The position numbers and the translations under genes were made by a program. From Nageia nagi (lineage: Eukaryota; Pinophyta), in contig JBITNC010000001.1 of NCBI GenBank assembly GCA_050084985.1, positions 9,858,001 through 9,922,000 of the forward strand: DNA of 64,000 bases, given 5' to 3'. Below the pieces are notes generated by a model. It was not told where the DNA came from, searched no databases, and saw only the letters and a list, made by a program, of their open reading frames with translations. Of the stretch, positions 1-11,529 are shown one piece after another (the first letter of the stretch is position 1; each line of letters opens with the position of its first letter).

Positions 1-734
1 CTCTTCTGGAATCACTATTTCTCTAAACTCCAACTCTCAGTTAGCTGATGTATAGCTTATTGGAAATTAATTGGTAGTTTTTGTATTTGATTATATCTAG
101 GCCAAACATTACCTTTGTAATGAATCTGATGGCATGATTCATGCAAAAATCATATGTTGAGCACCTCAATGCTGTTAAGAAAATTTGAGGTATGTTGTAG
201 GGACTAAGGATCTTGCTCTCAAGTATTCCAAGTTGCCCTCATTTGTTCTCTCTGTATTCTCAAATTCTAACTATGGAGGAAATAGAGATGATAGGAAGTC
301 AACCTTTATGTATGTGTTTAGCATTGGTTTAGGTGCTATCTCTTAGGCTTCCAAGAAGCAACCTACTATTTCTCTTTCTACCATAGAAGTCGAATATCAT
401 GCCATGTCTATTGTAGCCTAGGAAGTCATTTGGCTAAGCATCTTCTAAAAGAAATTGGGTATGAGCAAGGTGGCTCATCTTTGATCTCTTTAGATAATTA
501 GTTGGCTATTTCTTTGGATAAAAATCTATGTTCCATCAAAGAACAAAACATGTGGAAATCCATGCCCATTTTATCAAAGAGAAGGTTCTTGATGGCATCA
601 TACATTTGGAGTATTGTCCATCCACCTTGAACTCTACTGATTTATTCACCAAACCTCTCTTAGAAGCTTAGTTCTATAAGCTTAAGGATGCTATCAAGTT
701 GGTGAAGTTACCCTCAAGGGGGAGTGAAGTTTGA
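1..734 (+). pseudogene. pol: copia pol remnant: end of RT and RNase H
   Basis: Decayed C-terminal end of a copia Pol. It encodes degraded versions of the RT tail, the RNase H block (a match to FSDSNYGGDRDDRKST at 42452-42490 lies near 261-305), the TKH(V/I)EI region near 545-570 and the DLFTKP-like end near 640. Frameshifts and in-frame stops are scattered throughout, for example TAG at 342-344 where the relative has the Trp of the ISWASKK motif. It cannot make a working enzyme. It is more decayed than the relative at 41418-42922, so it is probably an older insertion. Confidence 0.85.
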
Positions 735-1546
735 ATTTTTGTGTTGAATTCATGTTTATGATGACAACTTCACCCCTAGGAATTTCATGCTGTATAGTGT
801 TGATTTTGTTGTACACCTTCATGGTAAGTTTGCTCTACATGAGGAACTTATTGTACAAATTGAACAATCTTGCACTATTTCATTATCCATGTGTGAGGAA
901 CTTTTATGTGTCTTTTGGCATTATTCAGTTATCCATATGTGAGGAACTCATATGTGCATACTCTTTTTTTTTTTTTTTGGTCAATATAGCACTATTTAAT
1001 TATCCATATTTGAGGAACTCTTATGTGTCCTTTGGCACTATTTAGTTATACATATGTGATAAACTCATATGTGCGTGCTCTATTTTGTAATGATAATCAT
1101 CACATGTTTTATATATAGCATGTGACTATAAGCTTTGGCATGGCATATTCGTGATGACTTACAATGCACCATTGATTAGTTCATGATGGCATTTGTGTGA
1201 TTCATATATCCTTGTTGATACAAATATGATGCATCTAACTAATCTTGTTATTTGAGTTGCTTATCACTTGCAGATTCCTTTGAGATTACAGGTTACTTAC
1301 CTCAGGTATGTAGGCTCTTGAAGACTCTTCATGACTTCCAGTTGGATGATTACTTTATGTACATTAAAATTGGTTGTGGTTAATGATTGTATTTGGCAAA
1401 GTAGTAAGTCTCAAACTAGATCTTTATTACTTCACAAATATGTAAAAAGTTCTCATCTTCGTTGTATCTATTTGGAGGAGAACTCTCTTACTTTCTCTTC
1501 TTCTTCTCTTTTACACACTTTATCGCAATATTGCATTAAGGGGGAG
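735..1546 (+). other. copia 3' untranslated tail with short tandem repeats and polypurine tract
   Basis: Non-coding stretch between pol and the 3' LTR. About 850-1080 holds four degenerate copies of a unit like TTATCCATATGTGAGGAACTC spaced roughly 50-90 bases, with a T14 run at 965-978. One unit near 822-855 (AAGTTTGCTC...GAGGAACTT) matches the hairpin unit multiplied in the relative at 42981-43259. The AAGGGGGAG purine tract at about 1537-1545 is the plus-strand primer site just before the LTR. Confidence 0.6.
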
Positions 1547-2261
1547 TGTTGGAATGTACAATGCATTATTGTAAAGGTTTGTATTAAATCTTCTATGTAA
1601 GTTCACTAATACTTAAGGGTATCATTTACACCTTAAGTATTTAAGTGAATATGATAATGTAACTTATCCTACACTCCATGTCATGAGCATGCCCCTTGGG
1701 TAAAAGGATGTGCATGTCATGCTTTTGTACATTGGATAAAAGGATGATCCAAAGAGGGATTTCAGCCTATAAATAGAAGGCTCCCTTATTTTGATCACAA
1801 ACCAATTTGTGGAGTAAAGTTATGCTATAGGATAGAAGTGTAGGAGTTGAGATTAATAGGATTGTAAGAGAGTTGTGTTTGTGATTGAAGTAAAGATCTA
1901 GTTAGTGGATGTACTCCTAGTTGGAGGAACAACTTTACATCTTGAGTTACTTTGTGAGATTACTTATTCCTTAAAATATTGTTGAATGTGTGAGCTTTCA
2001 TATAATCTTGGGCATTTAGGATTGTATTCTTTATAGTGCAATTCCTTCATTTGGTATTTATAAGATTGCTTATTCCTTAGAATAGTGTTGAATGTGTGAT
2101 CTTTCATATAATCTTGGGCATTTAGGATTGTATTCTTTATAGTGCAATTCCTTCATTTGGTATTTATGAGATTGCTTATTCCTTAGAATAGTGTTGAATG
2201 TGTGAGCTTTCATATAATCTTGGGCATTTAGGATTGTATTCTTTATAGTCCAATTCATTCA
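1547..2261 (+). repeat. copia 3' LTR
   Basis: Begins TGTTGGAATG directly after the polypurine tract. A TATAAATAG box lies at 1768-1776, as in the LTR at 35789. The right end is placed at CATTCA (2261) because the last repeat unit diverges there. With only one LTR in the window, the end could instead be the similar CCTTCA at 2050. Confidence 0.65.
1955..2261 (+). repeat. 106-bp tandem repeat, about 2.9 copies
   Basis: Three near-identical units with a 106-base period (AGATT anchor at 1957, 2063 and 2169), each ending GTATTCTTTATAGTGCAATTC or a close variant. The array sits at the very end of the LTR, so it repeats the U5/terminal segment. Short apparent reading frames on the minus strand here are by-products of the repeat. 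Confidence 0.85.
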
Positions 2262-3233
2262 CAAAAGACTCTACAAATTACTCCATATGAAAAGTAAAGA
2301 TCAAACAAGAGGTTTGAAGGTAAAACAACTCCAATTCAATTTGGGAAAATAGGAACCATTTTGATGACAAGCTTGATTTGAAGTACAAAGCCATGAAGGA
2401 CTATGAGATGGGAATGCATAGATACTATCTTTGAAGTCTTAAATGTAAAAATGCATTCTCAAATCTTGATCCATTGTAAGATTTTGAATATCTATGATAT
2501 GGATGGCCATAAGACCTATGTGAACTTCAATTAAAAAAAATATAGATGGTTGGATACTCCTTTCATGTGTGTAACTGAGATGCAGGATATTGTATCTCTT
2601 TACATACTAAATGATATATCATTATATATTTTTGTAAAACAAGTTTTTGGGCCCTGTATAAAAAACCATTGTTAATATAAATTTACCTTTAACATTTTTT
2701 TTATAATATTGATCTTGTGAAGAGTTTTTGTAATGAATGTGACATTTTATGAGTTTTTCAGAGTGGAGAGAGAGAAGAGAGGTAGGAGATAATGCAACAA
2801 TAGAGAAAGAAGATAGAGATTGAACCATTTAGAAATATGAAACAATGAAGGCATATGATGTGTCATAATCTTTATTATTTTAAAATCCATATTGGTGATT
2901 GGATAGGAATTGGAACTCTTTGTAGTAGGTGCTACAAAATTGAGGGTTAGTGGGTGCTAGTCATGATAGTGGGTGCTATCTAATTTTTAAGATCAACCAT
3001 TTTTAGATTGAATTTGATTGGTATATCAAGTAGTCGATTGGTATAGTGGTTTTTCCCTCATTAGGTTTCCACTATAAATTTTGTGTTGTGTGTTGTTGGC
3101 TTATGTGATTACCTTTTGTAATTTTAGTAGATAACTTACAAGTATTTTTTTGCGATAAATAAAAGGAAAAGTTTAAATACATTGATTCACCCCCCTCTTA
3201 GTGTCAATACCAAAATAATAGGAACATAAAGTA
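2262..3233. other. no gene; possible old LTR remnant at 2990-3215
   Basis: AT-rich non-coding DNA. The part near 3048-3215 (TTTTTCCCTCATTAGGTTTCCAC, then TTTTGTGTT, then ATTGATTCACCCCCCTC at about 3179) looks like the U5 end of a plant copia LTR as I remember such sequences, but no partner LTR or primer site is visible. The purine-rich run at 2762-2822 is low complexity. Confidence 0.3.
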
Positions 3234-6200
3234 TTGAATGATTCATTTGAGTCAATCTATCCAAATGACAATAAAAATGATAATGTTGACATTCATGATA
3301 CTACTTATACACATGATAATATAAAAGATTATGATTTTGAAAATAAAAATATGTATAGTGCTTCAAAAACCCCTTTCTATGAAGGAGCTCATTTACCAAA
3401 GTTATCAACCACTCTACTTTTGATGAATATAAAGACCAAATATGGATGGTCATCTACAAGTTTCATTAATCTTTTGAAGTATGCATTTTATTATTTTTAA
3501 AATTTTAAATTTTCATCAATTTACATATTAATTAGATTTTTTATTATTATTTAATATTTAACATAATAATTTTATTACTTTGTGTGTTATTATAGGTTAT
3601 TAAACTCTAAGATGCTTCCAAGTGACAATGTCATCCCTTCTTTGTGTAGAAAGGTATGTGGAATTTTGAAATATGTAGGGATAAAGTATCATTCATACCA
3701 TGCTTGAATTAATGATTACATATTATATAGTTAAGCCTATGAATATTTGAGTGACTATTCAATGTGTTGTGCAAATAGTTATTGTTCAAGTATAATAGGA
3801 AAAAAGATTCCTCAAAAGTTTGTTCCCTATATACCAATTATTTCTAGGTTGATGTGAATATTTTGGTGTAATTCATTTGCCTAATATATGAATTGACATG
3901 CATAAAAAAAGTGAATAAGGTGTATTACATATTTCTATAGATAGTAAACCAATGGAACATATAGAAAATAAGTGACCCACCAAATTTCTCATGGAATCTA
4001 GGAGTGTTAGATTGAGTTTAGCAATTGATGGAATTAATTCATTTTTCATACAATCATCTAGTTGTTCATTGTGGCCTATGGTTGTAATCAATTATAATAT
4101 ACCTCCATGGATGTTTATAAAAAAGAACATTTGATGTTGACTCTTAAATTGATTGGAAAATATTAGATGAAAAATATGGATGTCTACCTTGAATCATTAA
4201 TTGATGAATTGATGCTCTTATGGAATGGAATTTATATGATTGATATAAGTAAATCAATCCAATAGAGGTCATTTACATTAAATGGCATAATATGTTAGAC
4301 TGTACATGACTATATAGGGCTTACAGTTTGTTTAGATATGTATGTCAACAAAATTTATTACATGTGCATGTATATAAAATTAATATATTGTAAATATTTG
4401 ATTTTATTTTACCAAATGATAATGTGTTCTCTAATAAAACTTATTTCAGGCCTTTGTACAAAAGGTTACCATGCTTTTCCTCAGTGTGTAGAAAATCTCA
4501 CAATGTTCAAGATATTCAAATTACTAAGAGAAGATGGAATACCTTGGCCATTAAAACTATTTGCTAATAGATCATAATTTTAGAGATATGAAATTGCATT
4601 TTAATGGTGAGGTTGACACCACTACCATTTCTGATTATGCATCTCCTATGTATTGGTGGAAAAAGTATGAAAAAAGTGAAACAAAAATGTTGGAATAGAG
4701 CTATTGATGAAGGTACTCTTGAAGGGTTAGATGAGGTTATTATTGAAGAAAATGACTTACCCAAAGTTGAAATTTAATAAAATATATCAATATATATATA
4801 TATTTTAAAATATGCATATTTGGTATATTTAAATTTCATTATTTTACCAGTTAAATGATTCATTTTATACATATTTTTAGGCATGAAAAGACTATCAATA
4901 TTTTATAAACTTTTATACTAGGAACACTTGTTAGTGGCACATTTATTAGATACTATGCACATTGTAAAGAATGTTACATCTGATTTGTATCAATATACAA
5001 TAAGAAAAGAATCAAATAGTCTTAATGTTAAGATATGATTTACAAGAAACCAATACAAAGCATGAGTTATGGGTAATTCAAAATTAAGATGGAATGATAA
5101 AAGTAACAAGTGCTCCCACATAGATTATGAATAACGAATAATTGGAAATGGTACGCAAAGTTCTTCAAACCATTAAAACACTAACTCAATATGCATCATC
5201 TCTAAGAAGAGTATTCACTGCTGATGGTAAAATGATAGGATTAAAGTCTCATGATTACCACCTCTTGAAGGTATTCTTAGATTATATATATGCATTTTAT
5301 TCAAAATATTCATATTAATATATAGTTATTTACAACATTATTTTTCACTTGCAATTCATGGATGTGTGAATTTACATCATGATATAAGATATGTAAGTGG
5401 TTGATTATCATTAGTTCTAAGATATATAATGTTATAGTATTACTCTATGAAAAATAACATGTATTTATTATTGATGATATTATTAAATTTTCATAAATAG
5501 GTGGTTAAATTTAAAGGAAACACATGTAGTTGAAATAAATAGATGACACAAAGAAATTGTTGAAATTGTTTGTAGATTCAAAAAAGAAATACCTATTATT
5601 TTCTGGACATACAAGTGCACATATTGATCTACCTAGTAGATGATATTGTGATAGAAGGTGTTATAAGTACTAGAAACATGTTTTTTATGAAAAGATTTAT
5701 AAAATTAATAAACACATTTGTAAGAAAAAAATTACAATTAGAAGGATTTATAAGTGAGAGATACATTTTACGAGAATTTTTTTTTTATGCAACCAAGTAT
5801 GTTTCTTAAATCAATGCTTCTACCCCAAATATGTGGCATGCATACAAAGACATAGACAAATTATAAGGGGAGATTTCGGAATAAATGGGACATCATATTC
5901 ACTTAAAGGTACTTACAATGTTTTAGATATTAGTAATTTATAATAATATGTATAATCATTTTGGATTTAATTTAATCAATGATTACTAACAAGTATATAG
6001 TATATCATCATAAATTTACAGATTGTAACATGTATGAATCTATAAACCAATTTATCATGATGAATATGGAATGTTGTAAAATGTAGATTGAATTATAAAA
6101 TAGTGAAAGAAAGAAGTTTTAGAAGAATATGCCTTGTTTCATAGTCAAAATCTAAGAGGTACATGTCTACCTGCACATCTAAGAGACAAAAATTGGCTAA

Positions 6201-6891
6201 AAGACTATCCAACAAGATCATGGAAAAAGTAAGCAATTGAAAAAGTATTAAAACAAAGGATAAAATATAGATGAAGATGCACTAAATATAGCTATTATAT
6301 GTAACAAAATGGTAATTATTATTTTATTCATATGCATTTAATTTTTAATATTTTAATAAGAAAGTTATATCTTATATAAATATAGTGATTGCATTAATAA
6401 GAATTTCATGTGAATATGTGCAGATATTATCTTTCCCTTGAATGTGGGCATATGGTCAACACTTTAGAATTGAGAAGAATAATGAGAAATGAATAAAATT
6501 TGACTATGGAATCATGGTTGATTTTTACCAAGCAAGTCACGCAAGTAGAAGAGATAGAAATTGAAAAGAAGGAATATTACAATACATTAGAAAAATTAAA
6601 GAAATTATTCAATTAGAATATAGACCATTCCAGTGTGTAGTATTTAAATGTAAATGGTGTAAAAGGATTAATATAAAAATAACCTTGCATTATATACTTA
6701 GCAATTATTATGCAATTGAATCTACATAATATCTACCTGAAGATAAAAAACATTATATTTTACCATAACATTGTAGTCAAATATTTTTCTATCTAGATGT
6801 ATTGAATGAAAAAATGTGGTTTGTAACTAATTGTGATTCTAGAGGAAAAAATATTATACATGCTATTAATGATGAATACAATAATGAAAAT
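3234..6891 (+). pseudogene. CACTA (En/Spm) transposase pseudogene: TNP2, DUF4218 and DUF4216 parts
   Basis: Once encoded a TNP2-type DDE transposase of a CACTA transposon. The family's order is visible: an N-terminal block ending KYGWSSTSF (3439-3465); a core near 4015-4120 reading LAIDGINSF then NIPPWMF; a DVYLESLIDEL block near 4180-4215; a GLCTKGYHAFPQC block (4456-4494) matching the family's Cys-containing end of the core; IGLKSHDYH at about 5238-5264; then DUF4218 (HILIYLVDDIVIEGV, 5618-5662, with ERYILREF near 5757) and DUF4216 (VLNEKMWFVTNCDSRG, 6799-6846). Intron-like AT-rich gaps separate blocks, for example 3478-3596 and about 4325-4448, each ending in an AG acceptor. Many stops and frameshifts make it non-functional. 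CACTA termini were not found. The right side is cut by the LTR element at 6892. Confidence 0.85.
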
Positions 6892-7215
6892 TGTATATTC
6901 ATACATAATAAATTCTTTATTAAAGCCCTGGTGTACTTTACTTGCAATTATGAGTTCATTTTAAGATCCCCAGGAGTTTTTTGGGAGCAAACAAAACAAG
7001 CTGGAGTCGGTAGATAAAGCGTTCTGAAATGAAATGATGATGTCATAGAAGAAAGGATGAAGCTCAGTTGTGGAAAAGCCTGGGCTCCAGAGGAGGTGAG
7101 GTTAGCAAGAAGAAATTGAAGAAGCCGGAGCCCGTAAATTAAGTGTTTCGAAAGTAAAGCATTCTGGAATAAAATGATGATGTCATGGAGGATAAGATAG
7201 TCACATTTTGGTAAA

Positions 7216-8200
7216 GACTGGGTTTCAGAGATGATGAGGTCAACAAGGGGAATCAAATAGCTGGAGCTAGTGAGTAAAACATTCCGAAGGTAAGAGATGA
7301 TGTCAGCAATTTCAGGCCTTAACCCAAAATCGGAGCCCAGAAGTGATGAGGTCAGCAAAGGAGATCAAATAGCCGGAGCCAGTGAGTAAAACATTCCGAA
7401 GGTAAGAGATGACATCAGTGATTTCAGGCCTTAATCCAAAATCAGAGCCCAGAAGTGATGAGTTCAGCAAAGGGAATCAAATAGTTGGAGCTAGTGAGTA
7501 AAACATTTCGAAGGTAAGAGATGATGTCAATGATTTCAGGCCTTAACCCAAAATCGGAGCCTGGAAGTGATGAAGTCAGTAAAGGGGATCAAATAGCCAG
7601 AGCTAGTGAGTAAAACATTCTGGAGGTAAGAGATGATGTCAGTGATTTCAAGCCTTAACACAAAATTAGAGCTCGAAAGTGATGAGGTCAGCAAAGGGGA
7701 TCAAATAGCTGGAGCTAGTGAGTAAAACATTCTGGAGGTAAGAGATGATGTCAACGATTTCGGGCCTTAACCCAAAATCGAAGCTTGGAAGTGATGAGGT
7801 TAGCAAAGGGAATCAAATAGCCAGAGCCAGTGAGTAAAACATTCCAGAGGTAAGAGATGATGTTAGCAATTTCGAGCCTTAACCCAAAATCGGAGCCTAG
7901 AAGTGATGAGGTCAGCAAAGGGGATCAAATAGCCGGAGCTAGTGAGTAAAACATTTTAGAGGTAAGAGATGATGTCAGCGATTTCGGGCCTTAACCCAAA
8001 ATTAGAGCCTGGAAGTGATGAGGTCAACAAAGGGGATCAAATAGTCAGAGCCAATGAGTAAAACATTCCGAAGGTAAGAGATGACATCAACGATTTCGGG
8101 CCTTAACCCAAAATCAGAGCCTGAAAGTGATGAGGTCAGCAAGGAGCGATCAAATAGCCGGAGCCAGTGAGTAAAACATTTTGGAGGTAAGAGATGATAT
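7216..8200 (+). repeat. 112-bp tandem array (8 units) in the 5' LTR
   Basis: The TTC that follows each TGA(TG/CA)TCA box lies at 7311, 7423, 7535, 7647, 7759, 7871, 7983 and 8095, an exact 112-base period. Each unit carries TGATGTCA or TGACATCA (once TGATGTTA) followed by (A/G)(C/T)(A/G)ATTT, then CTTAACCCAAAAT, GATGAGGTCAGCAAAGG and CAAATAGCCGGAGC. Diverged relatives flank it on both sides (about 7010-7215 and 8200-8400). The array occupies the upstream (U3-like) part of the LTR. Confidence 0.9.
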
Positions 8201-8884
8201 CACAGGGAGAATGATGTTCACATTTTTGAATGAAACTGGGTCCCAGAGATGATGAGGTCAATGAGGAGTGATCGAATAGCCGAAGCCGATGAGTAGAGCA
8301 TTCCAGAATGTAGAGATGAGGCCAGTAAAGGGGGATCGAATAGCCAGAGCTAGTAAATAGAACATCATGATAAAGATGATGCTAGCAAGAGGTTAGATCA
8401 TAGTATCATCTGCAATCTACCCTATTTTTATAATATTCTACCAAGTGGCGTATGTAGGTAGTATCAGTTAAAAGAAGGCTAGAATCTTGAAGCCATTTTT
8501 GTAAACATTTCTATTCTGCAATTCTTATAACTGTTGTTACTGTAGTATAAGTATATGAAAATAAAGTGGAAAAAGGGTCGAAAGCCTAGTATTGCTCTTT
8601 ACATTTGTTCTCAAAGACCTGTAGTTTTTATCAGTAATATGATACCATCTTGACCTTTCTTATCTAGCACTCGTAATTATCATTCTTAATTTGGTTACAT
8701 TGTGGCAGCTTGGCTTGTTTCCTGAATGATAATTGCAGGTTGCTAGTATAACTGTGTCTTCTACATGGTAGAGTAAAGCTGGGAAACTATTAGAGAGTGA
8801 GAGCTTGTACCGTAGCTGCTACACTAGATTCAGGCCAAGGTTTCACATACTGTGAAAGCCCGCATTGAACTAGTGATCCACCTT

Positions 8885-9260
8885 TGCTTTCTCTCTTGTT
8901 ACCCTAAGCCTTTTGCTTAAATTCCTCGCACTCTACTCCTTTTTATTTTCCCTCTCGTTACCCTAAGCCTTTTGCTTAAATTCCTCGCACTCTACTCCTT
9001 TTTATTTTCCCTCTCGTTACCCTAAGCCTTTTGCTTAAATTCCTCGCACCCTACTCTTTTTTATTTTCTCTCTTGTTACTCTAAGCCTTTTGGTTAAATT
9101 CCTTGCACCCTACTCTTTTTTATTTTCTCTCTTGTTACCCTAAGCCTTTTGCTTAAATTCCTCGTACCCTACTCTTTTTATTTCTTTCCTGTTACTCTAC
9201 CCCTTTTGCTTGAATTCCTCGCACTCTACTCTTTTATTTCCTTTCCTGTTACTTTTTCTA
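8885..9260 (+). repeat. 59-bp tandem array near the 5' LTR end
   Basis: Five units of 59 bases (ACCCTAAGCC anchor at 8901, 8960, 9019, 9078 with ACTC, and 9137) and two diverged 57-base units. Each reads CTTTTGCTTAAATTCCTCGC and CTCTACTC followed by a pyrimidine-rich stretch. The same number of units is present in the 3' LTR. Confidence 0.85.
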
Positions 9261-9386
9261 CGCCCAATAGATAAGGAACCGACCTTCTCCGGAGATCAGA
9301 CTGTCACTATAGTCTGTTCATGATTTACTTTAGTTAAGATTGCTCACGGCGCATATATTACACAATCCTAATCAATAATATTTCTT

Positions 9387-9440
9387 TTTGGCACGCCCGA
9401 TGGGACACGAAGAAACTTATTGGCGACTCTGCTGAAGCAC
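9387..9440 (+). promoter_or_regulatory. candidate primer-binding region of the gypsy element
   Basis: TTTTTGGCACGCCCGATGGG begins at 9385, about ten bases past the LTR end, and TTGGCGACTCTGCTG follows near 9419. Gypsy leaders of this type usually carry a tRNA-complementary site of one of these forms. I cannot tell which was used. The same signature occurs after the LTR at 29268. Confidence 0.5.
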
Positions 9441-9525
9441 TATCTATGGTATGTATTAAAGCAAATTATTTGTAAATATCATATGTGCTTTTGAACCTAT
9501 TACTTTCTTTTGCAACCTAGAGTTT

Positions 9526-10860
9526 ATGTGGACAATATCTAAAACTAGAGTAGCAAAAGAAGCACCGGATTTTAGAATGTTAGATACTCCTAAGAGAAAG
9601 ACCCTGATCAAGTCCAAGTCTCTGAATAGTATCAGCTCCCTAAAATCCTTTACCAAGCCAGAATCATCCAATCTTCACACTAGAAATACCTCTCCTGAAA
9701 TGGCTAATCCAACTCAGAATATTTATCCAAAATGGGACAATGGAGTACCAATAGCCCTGGCGGTGTTGCATGACATCCCAGCAAATGTTTTCAAAACCCT
9801 TCCCGAGTTTGATGCAACTTCAGAGAAAATGGCTTACGAGCATTGTGTTGATGTAGCTGGCCTAGCAAAGATTCATAATATCTAACATGAAGATGTCATG
9901 GTGAGATTACTGGCTTAGTCTTTCAAAGGAAAGGTCCTAGATTGGTACAAGGGCCTTCCTAACGGATCTATAAACACTTGGGCTCAGCTGGTAGAGCCCT
10001 TTATCTTAGAATTTAATGAATTAGGAGATCCCTTTTCCTTGTTAACACATTTCACTTCAATCAAAAGATATGAGCAAGAAAATATCCTAGATTTCAACAT
10101 TAGATTCCAGAAAACTTGGATGAGAGTACCCATGCCAGTCAGGCCTCAGCAATTTCAAGCCTTAATGTATTACCTGAGAGCCTTTCCTCCGGATCTCTCT
10201 CTGCAAATCCAAAATTTCAGAGTGAATACTTTCCCAGAGGTCTATAGGTAAGCAGTATATGCTAAATTCTATCTTATTGTAGTTGGAAAATTGCCAAGTC
10301 GCATACTAATGCCTTATTTTCCAATAACCGCCCAGCAGCAAATTTTGAGACCTCAAGCAATTAGTTTGGCTCCACCACTGGCCAGTATCCCTTCCCCTAT
10401 CCAACAGCGGCCATCAACCTTGCCAGTCCCTAGAGCTCCCTTGGCCTTACCAGCCCCTCATTAGCCTAATATGAATCAAGGGGTAGCCTCGTCGATAGAG
10501 ATTCAGGAACTCCAAAACTTGTGTAGAAATATGGCAAACCAGATTACCATTCTATGTAGATAAAGCAATGCAAGAAGACATCCTTATTCTACTGTAGAAG
10601 AGGCTCAGAATGTGTTGAATGAGGATGTAAGCCAAGCTTCCTCTTCAGGGTCAGCCACTGGTTGGTGTTTGGCCTGCAATAACGCTCATGAACAAACCAC
10701 ATGTCCTATTTATCAATACCAAGAATATTTATCAAGAAGTGGGGACGTTCCTCCGCCTAGTGTAGCTGACAACATAAGCCGAGATGTGAACCTGAGGAAT
10801 TTTGCACCAGCAAGTATAAGAGGTTTTGCTGTGGAAACAAGATCAAGGAGAAACCCCTAG
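9526..10860 (+). pseudogene. gag: gypsy gag remnant
   Basis: Structural (capsid/nucleocapsid) protein of the gypsy element. The ATG at 9526 starts a frame that stays recognisable to the TAG at 10858, broken by stops at about 9883 (TAA), 9916 (TAG), 10249 (TAA), 10462 (TAG) and 10561 (TAA), nearly all where Gln is likely. The retrotrans-gag part includes KVLDWYKGLPNGSINTW (near 9930-9980) and the LRAFPPDLSLQIQNF block (near 10180). It is homologous to the gag at 29430-30250. A zinc-knuckle-like CLACNNAHEQTTC lies at about 10669-10707; its spacing CX2CX3HX4C is one residue shorter than the usual CX2CX4HX4C. Confidence 0.85.
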
Positions 10861-11166
10861 TCTCCGATATTCCAAAAAGAAAAGTTGAATCCCAAAAGAG
10901 CTTTGGAATCAATCATATCAAGACCTTCGGAGAAGAAATGAAATAGTAAAAGGTGGTTCGATGTTCGAAAATCAACTCCAGATACTTTTAGAGAAGGAGA
11001 TTTGGTATTGAAATGGGATGAGGATAGAGCTAAACCAGGGAAACACAAAAAAAAAAAATTCAAATCCATGTGGTCCAGACCCTATGTAGTAGTGAAATGC
11101 TTTGGTATTATTATTTTTAGACTGGGTTCTAAATTCCTCTTTGATAAAGGCAAAATTTTCCCTTAG
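10861..11166 (+). pseudogene. pol: C-terminal end of gypsy integrase
   Basis: After the gag stop, the DNA encodes the SH3-like tail of a gypsy integrase: KRWFDVRKSTPDTF, EGDLVLKWDED, then GKHKKKKFKSMWSRPYVVV, the usual GDLVL...KW.GPY pattern of integrase C-termini. The corresponding tail in the sister element is at 34513-34745. The catalytic core and the rest of pol are missing, so gag is joined almost directly to the pol end. The A12 run at 11049-11060 (poly-Lys) may be a replication slip. Confidence 0.8.
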
Positions 11167-11529
11167 AGGTCACCATAATGTATATTCATACATAATAAAT
11201 TCTTTATTAAAGCCTCGGTGTACTTTACTTACAATCATGAGTTCATTTTAAGATCCCTAGGAGTTTTTTGGGAGCAAACAAAACAAGCCAGAGTCGGTAG
11301 ATAAAGCATTTTGGAATGAAATGATGACATCACAGAAGAAAGGATGAAGCTCAGTTGTGGAAAAGCCCAGGTTCCGGAGGAGGTGAGGTTAGCAAGAAGA
11401 AATCGAAGAAGCAAGAGCCTATAAATTAAGTGTTCCAGAAGTAAAGCATTCCAGAATAAAATGATGACATTGTAGAGGATAAGATAGTCACATTTTGGTA
11501 AAGATCAGGTTCCAGAGATGATGAGGTTA

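Larger units (their letters stand above)
1..2261 (+). mobile_element. 3' part of a Ty1-copia retrotransposon, cut by the window start
   Basis: The left edge lies inside the reverse transcriptase/RNase H part of a copia polyprotein. Bases 1-734 align by eye, in order, with 42186-42922 of the complete copia element further right, down to the shared CTCAAGGGGGAGTGAAG at the pol end. A non-coding tail follows to a purine-rich tract at about 1537-1546, and the 3' LTR starts at 1547. The two elements are relatives rather than copies of one insertion: their LTR sequences agree only in short blocks such as TGGATGTACTC. The 5' half lies outside the window, so the LTR pair and target duplication cannot be checked. 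Confidence 0.85.
6892..9374 (+). repeat. 5' LTR, 2483 bp
   Basis: Carries eight 112-bp units (main array) and a 59-bp array near its end. Just before the 3' end are a palindrome TCTCCGGAGA at 9287-9296 and a short inverted repeat CAGACT...AGTCTG at 9298-9317. An AATAAA lies near 8561. No convincing TATA box was found. Apart from one 112-bp unit plus one base, its length is identical to the 3' LTR. Confidence 0.9.

Noticed and set aside
731-1045. Hydrophobic membrane-like ORF after copia pol
   Set aside because: It begins at the pol stop and runs through tandem repeats and a T14 run; hydrophobicity comes from T-rich DNA. I do not call an env-like gene.
2070-2258. Minus-strand repetitive peptide
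   Set aside because: Made by the 106-bp LTR repeat; no independent sign of coding.
7216-8200. Regular repeats resembling a CRISPR array
   Set aside because: Units are contiguous 112-bp tandem repeats with no unique spacers, lie inside an LTR, occur again in the partner LTR, and the DNA is from a plant.
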